Source: Vitis vinifera
Lineage: Eukaryota > Streptophyta > Magnoliopsida > Vitales > Vitaceae
Length of the DNA stretch: 64,000 nt
Assembly: GCF_030704535.1 (NCBI RefSeq)
Contig: NC_081821.1
Span: 4,045,001 to 4,109,000 of the forward strand
Direction of reading: 5' to 3'
Shown here: one piece after another, positions 11,188 through 23,300 of the stretch
How positions within the stretch are numbered: the first letter of the stretch is position 1
Layout of the letters: each line of letters begins with the position of its first letter
The notes under the pieces: model-generated
Told to the model about the DNA's origin: nothing
The model's input: the letters and a program-made list of their open reading frames with translations, nothing else
The model's database searches: none
Made by a program: the position numbers and the translations under genes

Positions 11188-14100
11188 TTAGAAGATGCTA
11201 TCCTTTATGTTTCCACCAGTAAGCAGACTGAAAAAAGGATCTTCCTTGTTTTCATTGTCACTTTTGATTTCCTCAACAGGGAAAAAGGGTGTGGTAGCTG
11301 CTGATACTGTAGGTCTCTTCACGGAGACAAAAGCCACTTTATTGCTTGAATCAAATTTACGTTTTAAAGGATTTGAACTCGGAAATGAGCTTGTGTGTGG
11401 AAGCAAGCCTTGTTCTGGGAGGAGATTCTCAATAGAGGATCCTTCAACTTCTGAACCATTGCTAACTTGCACACTATCTTCAACCCGCTTCCCATCATCA
11501 CTTTCAAGGGAAGGATTCACCAGTAGAGATTTGTCCTCACTGACCAGAGTTGGACCCTCTTCTGAACTGTGGAGCATGTCTGTCTTCTTGGAGCCAAGTT
11601 CATCATCTACACAAAAGACAAATGTTACAGAACTGGGCAAGAGAAATAGTAGCACCAGAATACAAAGCAACAGCAAGAAACCAGAGGTTAAGGCAGCTGC
11701 AAATAAATTATGAGAATTGGAAATACTCATTTGCAGCATGCTAGCTTGTTTAGCAACAAAATATATAAAACTAGCACCAAAAATCCAATTGACAAGCCTC
11801 GAGGAAATTTTCCATCCAGTCAAAGTGTCCAAGTTGCAGGAAATCAATAGCTTCAGCATAACAACAGGGCTCTGTTGTTTCAAGAATAAATGTTAACTTC
11901 CTAAACGTCTCAAATGGAACCCAACACAGCATCATGCCTCTGGAAGCAACTTTTCATAGCCTCCAGAAAAGTGAGCTCAAGCTTGAATTCAAGAGGACGA
12001 AATTGAATCTTCAGCTATAAACTAAAACATGATGTAGCTCACTTTAGCTTCTGTCAAGTCTATGTCTAAAGTAAATCATCATATGTCTGAGGATTAAATA
12101 GATGGTTAAACAGGAAAATTGAATCATTTTTTACCCTAATGAATATTCTTGATCATGAAATAGATGGAACCATTCTTATCCAATGGTCATTGGTAATGTA
12201 TCTGACATTAATCAGTACTTATAAAAATATGATAGAATAAGTAAAAATGTTGAATATAATGTATTTATAGTATATTATCTTTCCTTGTTAATATAGGTCA
12301 CATGTATGGTAGTTAGGACTCCTAGCCTTGTATATATATATATCTCAATTGTAAGTAGACATTACATGAATGAGAATTAAGGTTTTTCTCCTTTCTCTCT
12401 CTCTCTTTCAACATGGTATCAGAGCCAAGGAAGAAAACCTAATTCTTTCCTGTTTCCCGTGTCATCAACTCCGGGAAACCTTCCGGTGACTGTGTTTCTT
12501 TCCGGTCACCCTCCCCATCTCCCAACACTTTCCGGTCAGTCGGATCATCGTTAGAAACCACTCACCGCCGGCAAAATTTTCCGGCAAATTTTCCGGCGAA
12601 CTTTCCCGGCGACCTATTTTTCCGACACTGACCATACCAGAAGGAGCGCCTGGAGGAGATCTCCAACTTTTGTGAAGGCACCAGCATCAAAAGAGGATCC
12701 ACGCGCCGGCGACTGCATCTCACGCGCCGGCGACTGCATCTCACGCGCCGGCGCGTGAGGGCGCGTGAGGCCTTTTCCGGCGACGCGCCTCCTCCTCCAG
12801 CCTCGCCTGCCGCCGACCAGCATCCCTACCTACCTGGTTCTCCCATCCGAGCCCTGCACGTACCTCTTTTGGGGATTTTTGTCTCCGTCAGCCCTCCAAA
12901 CAACCTTTCCGGCGAAGTTCCGGCTACTTTCTCTCCACCCCAATCCCTGCACGTGCCTTGGGAAGTGTTCATCTACCTTTCTGGTGGTACCACGTCGCGA
13001 TCTGAGGCCGTCTCCCTTTTTCGGTGGTGCCACGCCGCAATCTGAAGCCGTATTAGGGCTCTCTTCGATCCAAATACGTGAATATGACCACCAAAAATCA
13101 GATCTTTACCTCTGTTATCTCTGGATCTCCTATGATTACCTCAGAGAAATTGGTTGGCAGTGAAAATTATCTTTCCTGGTCTGCCTCTGTTGAACTTTGG
13201 TTTATGGGTCAAGGATATGAGGATCACTTGGTTTCCCAGGAGGCAGATATCCCTGAGGTTGACCGCGTACAGTGGAGGAAGATAGATGCACAGTTATGTA
13301 GTGTATTATGGCAATCGGTTGATCCCCGGATTCTTCTTCATCTTCAGGCCTATAAAACTTGTTTTAAATTTTGGACTCAAGCCAAAGGATTATACACGAA
13401 TGATATCCAGCGTCTTTATAAGGTGGCTTCTGCTATTGTCCATCTCAGCCAACAGGACTTGGATCTATCTACTTATATTGGTCAGATTGCCTCTCTTAAG
13501 GAGCAGTTCTTGACTGTGATGCCTCTTACTCCTGATGTTGGGGCTCAACAAACACAGCTTGACAAGTTCTTCATGGTCCTTACTCTTATTGGCCTCCGTC
13601 CGGATCTTGAGCCTATTCGTGATCAGATTCTTGGTAGTTCATCAGTTCCGTCCTTGGATGATGTGTTTGCTCGCCTCCTCCGTATCTCGTCCACTCAGAC
13701 TTTGCCATCTGATAGCGCTTCAGATTCTTCTGTGTTAGTTTCTCAAACTACCTCTCGAGGAGGACGCAGTGGTACCCGAGGTAGAGGCCAACGTCCTCAT
13801 TGCACCTATTGCAATAAACTTGGCCACACTCGCGATCGTTGCTATCAGTTACATGGAAGACCTCCTCGCACTGCCCATATGGCCCAGTCCTCTGATTCTC
13901 CGCTGCCTCAGCCTCCGAGCTCCTCCGCATCTCAGACATCTCAGGCTTCTATTGCCTCTGTTGCCCAGCCTGGTAATGCCTCTGCCTGCCTTACCCACAC
14001 ATCTTCTCTTGGACCCTGGATTCTAGATTCTGGAGCATCTGATCACCTATCTGGTAATAAAGATATTTTCTCCTCTATTACTACTACCTCTGATTTACCT

Positions 14101-17100
14101 ACTGTTACTTTAGCTAATGGTTCTCAAACTGTGGCTAAAGGTATTGGTTTGGCCCTTCCTCTGCCTTCTCTACCTCTCACTTCTGTCCTTTATACTCCTG
14201 AATGTCCTTTTAATCTTATTTCCATCAGCAAAATCACTCGTACTCTTAATTGTTCTATTACCTTTTCTGATAAATTTGTGACCTTGCAGGACCAGAGTAC
14301 GGGGAAGACGATTGGCATAGGACGTGAGTCTCAAGGCCTCTATCACCTCACCTCAGATTCATCTCCTGCAGTTTGCATTTCCACTGATGCTCCTCTCCTC
14401 ATTCACAATCGTCTGGGCCACCCTAGTCTCTCCAAGTTCCAGAAGATGGTTCCTCGTTTTTCCACTTTGTCGTCGCTTCCGTGTGAGTCATGTCAGCTTG
14501 GGAAACATACTCGTGTCTCGTTCCCAAAGCGTTTGAATAATCGGGCAAAGTCTCCTTTTGAGCTTGTCCACACTGATGTTTAGGGTCCTTGTCGGACTGC
14601 GTTTACTTTAAGATTTCAGTATTTTGTCACTTTCATTGATGACTATTCTCGATGTACTTGGTTATTTTTAATGAAAAATCGAGCTGAGTTATTTTCTATT
14701 TTCCAGAAATTTTATACTGAAATCCAAACCCAGTTCAATATTTCTATTCGTGTGTTACGCAGTGACAATGCCAAGGAATATTTTTCAGCCCAATTTACTT
14801 CGTTTATGTCTCATCATGGGATTCTTCATCAGTCTTCTTGTGCTCATACTCCTCAACAAAATGGGGTAGCTGAACGCAAGAATCGACATCTTGTTGAGAC
14901 AGCTCGTACTCTCCTCCTCTATAGTCACGTTCCTTTTCGTTTTTGGGGGGACGCTGTTCTTACCGCTTGTTATTTGATTAATCGTATGCCCTCCTCTGTC
15001 TTACACGATCAGATTCCTCACTCCCTTCTTTTCCCTGACCAACCACTTTATTTCCTTCCTCCTCGTGTCTTTGGTTGTACTTGCTTTGTTCATATTCTCA
15101 CTCCTGGACAGGACAAGCTTTCCGCCAAAGCCATGAAGTGCCTCTTCTTGGGATATTCCAGACTTCAGAAGGGTTATCGTTGCTATTCCCTTGAGACTCA
15201 TCGATACTTTATCTCCGCTGATGTCACCTTCTTTGAGGACTCACCATTCTTTTCCACCACTTCTGAGTCTCTTCCTGTTTCTGAAGTCTTGCCCATTCCC
15301 ATTGTCTTCCCACCTGATGCTATGCCCCCTCGACCACTTCAGGTTTATCATCGTCGCCCTCGTGTCGTTGCTCCTCTCCCTTTTCCTGAGGCACCTGCTG
15401 ACTCACTTCCTATCCCTTCGACTTCACCTGCCCCGGCTCTGCCTTCTCCTAATGACTTACCCATTGCTGTTCGAAAAGGTACTCGCTCTACTCGTAATCC
15501 TCATCCTATTTACAATTTTTTGAGTTATCATCGATTATCTTCACCCTATTCTGCTTTTGTTTCTGCTATATCCTCTGTTTCTCTTCCAAAGAGCACCCAT
15601 GAAGCTCTTTCCCATCCAGGCTGGCGACAGGCAATGGTGGATGAAATGGCTGCTCTGCACTCTAATGGCACTTGGGATCTTGTTGTTTTACCCTCTGGTA
15701 AATCTACAGTTGGTTGTCGTTGGGTTTATGCAGTTAAGGTTGGTCCTGATGGTCAGGTTGATCGCCTTAAGGCCCGCTTAGTTGCTAAAGGCTATACTCA
15801 AGTTTATGGTTCTGATTATGGTGACACATTCTCACCTGTTGCCAAGATTGCTTCTGTCCGCTTGCTTCTCTCCATGGCTGCTATGTGTTCTTGGCCTCTT
15901 TATCAGTTGGATATTAAAAATGCCTTCCTTCATGGTGATCTTGCCGAGGAAGTTTATATGGAGCAACCTCCTGGTTTTGTTGCTCAGGGGGAGTCTGGTT
16001 TAGTGTGCAGGTTACGCCGTTCTCTATATGGCTTGAAACAATCTCCTCGAGCATGGTTTAGCCGTTTTAGTTCTGTTGTTCAAGAGTTTGGCATGCTTCG
16101 CAGTACAGCAGACCATTCAGTTTTTTATCATCATAACTCCTTGGGGCAGTGTATTTATCTGGTTGTTTATGTGGACGACATCGTCATTACAGGCAGTGAT
16201 CAGGATGGTATTCAGAAACTAAAGCAACATCTTTTTACCCACTTTCAGACCAAAGACTTGGGGAAACTCAAGTATTTCTTGGGAATTGAGATAGCTCAAT
16301 CCAGTTCTGGTGTGGTCCTTTCCCAAAGGAAGTATGCTTTAGACATCCTGGAAGAAACCGGTATGTTAGACTGTAAACCGGTAGACACACCTATGGATCC
16401 GAATGTCAAACTTGTACCAGGACAGGGGGAGCCTTTAGGAGACCCTGGGAGATATCGACGGCTCGTAGGTAAATTGAACTATCTCACCATTACTCGTCCA
16501 GACATTTCTTTTCCTGTGAGTGTTGTTAGTCAATTCCTACAGTCACCATGTGATAGCCATTGGGATGCCGTAATCCGTATTCTTCGATATATCAAAAGTA
16601 CACCAAGCCAAGGTGTATTGTACGAGAACAGAGGTCATACTCAAGTTGTTGGTTACACAGATGCAGATTGGGCTGGCTCACCCACAGATAGACGTTCCAC
16701 TTCAGGGTACTGTGTTTTTATTGGAGGTAATCTAATATCTTGGAAGAGTAAGAAACAAGATGTAGTGGCCAGATCTAGCGCTGAAGCCGAGTATCGAGCT
16801 ATGGCTTTGGCAACATGTGAACTCATATGGTTGAGACATCTTCTTCAGGAGTTGAGATTTGGAAAGGATGAACAGATGAAACTCATCTGTGATAACCAGG
16901 CCGCATTACATATTGCATCCAATCCAGTCTTTCATGAAAGGACCAAGCATATTGAAGTTGACTGTCATTTCATTAGAGAGAAGATCGCATCAGGATGTGT
17001 TGCTACAAGTTTTGTCAATTCAAATGATCAACTAGCAGACATCTTTACTAAATCTCTCAGAGGCCCTAGGATTAAATATATTTGTAACAAGCTTGGTGCA

Positions 17101-17298
17101 TATGACGTATATGCTCCAGCTTGAGGGGGAGTGTTGAATATAATGTATTTATAGTATATTATCTTTCCTTGTTAATATAGGTCACATGTATGGTAGTTAA
17201 GACTCCTAGCCTTGTATATATATATATATCTCAATTGTAAGTAGACATTACATGAATGAGAATTAAGGTTTTTCTCCTTTCTCTCTCTCTCTTTCAAC

Positions 17299-17364
<66 letters not shown>

Positions 17365-20300
17365 CCAAGAAAAATAAATGAACTTGGAAATCCCTCTTTT
17401 GATAACAAGCTCAATAACATATTCATATCAAAACCTAAGGCTGAAACTGACTTTTCCACAAGAGAAAAGCAAGGAGAGAGGGAAGGAAAAGGAAATAAAG
17501 AACAGTAATTGTTTTGCTCACCTGCAAGTAAAGCCTCAATACTTTGATATTGTATGGTTGATGTTCCCAGAGAAACATCTTCTCTGGGATCCCCATCTAG
17601 ATTTTTCATCTCGATTTTCTTGATCCTCTCAAGCAATACAAACTTATCCGCTTCCCACACACATTCAAGGGTGACAAATTCTTCATTTGTTGGATAATAC
17701 TCCCTAAAAAACTGCACCAATTATCCAGAGAGAGAGAAAGAAGAACCTAATTTTGAGTCAAAGGGTAACAGCAAAAAGATATTTACCAAAAGAATTTGCC
17801 AAATGTATAGAGCTGCAAAACCAACCTCAATTCCTGCTTGAGTCAATTTTACAGACTGCTCCTTTTGGGAGAGAGAAGAAACCATGTTGAAGACAGAAAC
17901 AACATCAAGTAGTGTCTGGAAAAAAAACAAAGAGCAATCCTAAGTTTTGCCATGGTGTCAACTAAAACAACGCACCAAGTAATTCAGATTGTCCTATTAG
18001 GCACACTAAATTAAGACACCATACAGTCATCCTTCCAACAATGGCCTATTCCTAAGAGTGAATGGTAGTAAGCAAATGCAAACATTGGTGAAAAGAAAGC
18101 ATTTGTCCAATGAGCTACATCAAAGTCCCAAATAACAAGGACAGACTTATATCTGTCCTTGCAACATTTGACACCTTGATTCCAAGTAAGATTTTGCCAC
18201 CATCTCTTTGTCCATCCAATTTTTAGGGGGTGTTGCTGTGTCATATGCTTTGTATCAAAACAAGGCACCCAGGCCCTCTTCATACAACATACAATTTTCA
18301 CCCTCTTGTTATGTTGGCACTAGGATGAGGCCATCAGCTAGACCATTGAGATTGATCACCTTATTGCCATAAACTAACAAGATTCGAAAACCAATTCAGA
18401 TTTTTTTTTTTTTTTTTTTTTGGCTAAGCAAAAACCAATTTAGAAATTTTAATTCTTCCTCAAAATGAAAGCATACTTGCTGAACCAAAACTCGAAGGCG
18501 AGCAAGAAGAGCCAAGATTGTTAGAGAGAATCCCATGAAAAATGACCGAGCAAGCAAAGTAGATATCTCACTGTAGAATAGTTAAGAAGAAAAAATTAAT
18601 AATTTAATTTTCCCAATTCATCCCCACATGATCAAACCAATATTCTAATACAATGATGATGAGCATGCAACCACTCAAAATAGGATGGTTTTAACAAGCC
18701 AAGACAGACTGATATTTGGCCAGTTTGCCTCAAGATGGCAGAAGAAATTGCATCTAAAAAAAAGGTGCAAAACATAAGATAGAAAAATCCAACTATATTT
18801 GAAGAGTGGAAAAGATCAAAAGAGTGCCCTTTTCTTTTTCTTTTTCTACGATCCTTGTAAGCAAAGGAAAAAAAAGGCACGCACACAAACAAACAAAGAG
18901 ACATGGTGGCCAACTGATTAGGTCCAGAAAACCTATCCCAGAAAGATATCTAATTACTGGACTTGAAAAGGAAATGGAAATAATTAAAACCTAGAGACCT
19001 GCAAATAATATAGCGAAACAAGAAATGGCAGAACAAAAAGAAAATTTGATGAACCAGAAATTAAATCTGGCAGAAAAGAGGATCATAGAATTTTTTAGTG
19101 ATAAAAAACTAAAAAGACCCAGACCATGCTATATGCCTTAAAAAAGAAATATATATGATAAACCAATATTGCATTACAATTGTATACCTTTAAACTATAC
19201 TTAAAGGCTTATATTTTGGAGAAATACAGTTTCTGATGAAGCTCATATTTTGGAGAAATACAGTTTCTGATGCAAACAAGTCTACTAAAACTACCAGGTA
19301 AGTAGAAAGACAGCTACACCGTTATGATGGGAAATGATTGGTATAGCCCTTGTTTAGGATGTGGTAAAAAAGATGTGCTAATTTATAAGTCACTTCCACA
19401 ACCAATTCAATCAAGTCATTTTGAGATCTAAGAAAACTAATCAAATGTCCAAATTAGTTCTATTAGTATCACAAAAAGTCCCATAACAATAACAAATTAA
19501 CCAACTAATGAAGGATACATAGCTGCCTTCAACATCGGTTCCACCATCTGCAACAGAAACAGAGAAAACATTAGGAAGAGTAAGCACAACCTAAGGACTT
19601 AGTGGTTTCCTCACTACACAATATATGGGAGATTGTGTAATCTAGCGTATCTGAAGCTGCATTGCAAGTAGCTGCCTCCTAGATTTGACATAATAAAAAT
19701 ACTGATCTGATATATGTATCTGATATATGGTAGCACTTGCACCAATGTACCCTTTTCAAAACCACAGAAGTCATATTAGAAAAATCTAACTTTTCCGATC
19801 AAAGAGGCTTGTATCAGAAGACAGATTGTTGAAATACCAATTTGCATGATTATACAAGGTGGCTAAATGGTTGAACAGGAAAGACCAGCAAACACTGCAC
19901 TTGCATTTGGATCAAGAAAAAGAAAGAATCTATTCAAAGACATTCGGATTCCAATTGTATTCATTTAACAATGTCAGCAAGGTTAATCTTAGTTTAAAAT
20001 GCTAAAAATATCCCAAAGAAGTTAGGTAAGTTTGGATTAGGGCAAGAATGCACTACTGTGTCCCTTCTCCAAAATTACAAAGCATCTAACATCAACATTT
20101 TCCACTCCCATGTGCCAATTCTGGTGAATAATAGGGCTGTTTTTACTCCCCTTGGAATTGAAAATCCTGTATTTACTATCTTTGTAATTTTTTTCTCCTT
20201 TTTTCTTATGGAATCTTTGTCCTTCTTAGTGTATCCCTTTTAAATTCAAAAGAAATTTTCTTGTTTTCTATTAAAAATTTATTGGCTGACAGTAAGCCAG

Positions 20301-23300
20301 ATTTCCTGGTGAGGTTGTACTGTGATGATATCATGTCAATGTCACAACAATATGGCATTTTTCTTCCTTTCCTCCCCCATCTTCTTCATTGATACTCCCT
20401 CTACCAACACTTAGACCCTTGACTTTTCAGATTATTACACTTGTTCAGAGCTCAGAAAAATGCATGAAAAGCTGCTTTTGCAGTTCTTTCAGTGTGACCT
20501 GAATAGTAAAAAAGGCTAAGTTGGGATCATGGCTGCTGATGCCATACTCAAGACATATCATACATATGAGTGAGAACCCTAGGAGTACAAATATCTCTAA
20601 ATAAAAAAGTACACATGGCAAACTGCAATGGAGTAATGCATTAAGGAACTTAGTGATATCATAGAAAAAGAAAAGTATGTTAATGACGAATCAAGCTGAC
20701 CTTTCCTTAACTGAGGGAGATGTGACTGCTGAAGAAACAATCAAATGTGAAAAAGGAAGAAACAGGATATAAGAGGGAGGAAGAAAACAAAGAACATACT
20801 TCAGATAGTAAACGTGCAGCTCCCAGAAGCCGCTCCATAAAATTATATTTACCACCATCGCCTTTTCTCTTCTTTAAACTGCATAGATATAAATAAATAA
20901 ATAGATAAGTGAAAAAACAAGCAAACATGTGTGAGCATATGTATGTACACTCAGAAACTTATGAACATCCTTTTGCTTCAAAGTACATTATTTAAATCTC
21001 AACATAGACATTTACCCCTATCAAATAGTGAGTAAATTAGATGGGGAAAAAATGAGGACAAACATAGACTTCAGTTCAAAAGAGAACCAAACCATCCCTC
21101 TGTAAAGCTACCACGTGATGGTTTGAGATATTTGTGATACTATGCCAAAGCCCCAATGTTAAAGGCAATGTAGAAATAGATGGTCAATCAATTCTCCACT
21201 TCTCATGCATAAAATGCACCAATGAAGACTGAGAGACTTGTAGGATCTGCTTAATTGTAGGATGTCATTGGTGTTTACCTTTTTGTGTACCACTAACCTA
21301 GCAAAGGCCTTAACCTTTGAAGGGGCTTTTGATTTTCAAACAAATTTGGTCAAAAGGAACGGGAGTGGACTTGAGAAATTGGACAAGGTCAAGAAAAAGA
21401 TTTTGTTGAGAATAAACCTAAGAATATAAGTCTTTTAAGATTTTTAATTTCCATGTCAATGAAATTGCGACGAAAGTTAAAATTCTAAGAAATTGGAGAG
21501 GAATTATCAAGGACAACTAAGATGGTGATATTTTTTTTTTTTGATAAATATCACGAATATATTAAAGGGCAAAGGCCACCAAGCATACAGGACGTATACA
21601 AATCTGCCTCAAAACGAGAGCACAAAAAAACACGCACCCTTACCCTCCCTTAAGTGGCCGCTAGCCACTCCAAAAAACCTAAGAGTGAAGAGGACTCCTC
21701 TCCAATATACACCCTAGCCCAACTCCACAAGGTACAAACAAAATAATTTTTGAGTTTCTGTATATTTAACACCCCTCCCTTTAAAGCTAACCTATTCCTT
21801 TCCTTCCATACCGTCCAAAAAATACACAACGGGATAGAATTCCAATTTTTTTTCCTCTTTTTCCCCACAAAGGGGCCCCTCCAACTGAATAACGCCTCCT
21901 TCACCAACTCTGGGAACACCCACTGAACCCCCACAAGGGCAAAAATAATTTCCCATAAGGCCCTTACCACTATACAATGTAAAAGAATGTGATTTACATT
22001 CTCCTCTTCACAACCACACAAAAAACATCGGTTAGGAAACTGCCAGCCCCATTTTTGAAGCCTATCCAGGGTGAGAATCTTCCCCCACGCGGCTTCCCAA
22101 GCAAAAAAAGCCGCTTTGGTTGGGACCTTGTGGTGATATTTTTCAATGTGACAACTCTATAGAGACCTGAAAATTGTGAACACAAATGGTTATCACCCCA
22201 CCACAAATCTTCTCAGAATTGAATTCTCTCCCCGTTACCCACCACAACGCAAGAATATGAGGAAAATTCCTGGCAGACTTGTGCAATAGCCTTCTAAGGA
22301 CATCCTGTGACCATCTAACCAGAATGTTGGAGTCTCATCCATTAGGATGTGTCCTATAAATGCTTGAAATAACTTGATGTCATAGGCCACAATTTTCCTT
22401 AGGGAACCTGTATAGCAACTTCCCTAAATGAGCACGATTTCTCAAGGAAGTCTTCTCAATTCCCAGAACTCCAAACTCCTTTGGCCTACACACTATGTAC
22501 CAACTAATAATAATCTTTTTTACCCTCCCCAATCTTTGACCAAAGAAAATCTCTTTACATTTTCTTGATCTTTAATCCATTTGATTTTTCAAAGCATGAA
22601 TTCCAAACCAAATGAACATAGGAGTATTTACTTGGATGAGTTTTCATATATGTACAATATTCTTCTCTAAATTGATTCTTTTTTACTTCTGGAAATGCAG
22701 AGAAAAACCATTTTCTTTTTTCTTTGTTATTTTCTAATCAAAATTCAAATATAATGTATTCTTTATCAATTGTAAATTTTCTTAATGTTATAAATGATTT
22801 TTTTTTTTGTTTTGGAGCATCATGTTGAATTTGAGACTAAGTTGGAGATAATCTTGGGCACTGATTTTCCTAACAAAACGGTCTTGGAATATCATGTTGA
22901 AAGTTTACTCCTCATAGTTCTTGGTTTCTAGTTCTAGCCAAGGTATAACTAAAAGAAGATCTTGAGGAAGAAGTTCTTGATTTATATTATTGACTCCTAG
23001 ATATTAGAGAAGTGCATTCAATGGTTACTAATCCTTCTTTGTCTTCAAGTTGTTTTCAATTTTAAGAGTGATTAAATTTTTGAAGTCCCATTTTAATGAG
23101 GTTGCCAACTGTTCTAATGGTTACCACATAGGAACCATTGTTGATTCATGTTCATCGTTTGCTTGGAATATCAAAGTTTCTCTTTAAGGGAAGAAACCAA
23201 ACATTTAGGATAGAGAGAGGTTGTCATAGCTTTCTAATATATTGATTTGTCAAAAAGTAGATTCACTCTAACTCACCAAGAACTATTCAAGATAAGATCT

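Larger units (their letters stand above)
12248..17299 (+). mobile_element. Nearly intact Ty1/copia LTR retrotransposon in a NEPRO-like intron
   Basis: A 5052-bp element with two LTRs (166 and 168 bp), primer-binding site, one long gag-pol frame and polypurine tract. It is flanked by AAAAA on both sides (12243-12247 and 17300-17304), consistent with a 5-bp target duplication, though the A-run makes this weak. It lies antisense in the intron 11607-17521 of the NEPRO-like gene. LTRs differ by one substitution and one TA unit, so insertion was recent. The short LTR and domain order GAG-PR-IN-RT-RH fit copia, perhaps the Ale/Retrofit group (inference). Confidence 0.95.

Noticed and set aside
12701-12760. 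CRISPR-like short direct repeats
   Set aside because: Two adjacent 21-bp copies without spacers inside a plant retrotransposon leader.
21994-22206. Minus-strand frame of 70 codons
   Set aside because: Out-of-frame shadow of the LINE ORF2 fragment.
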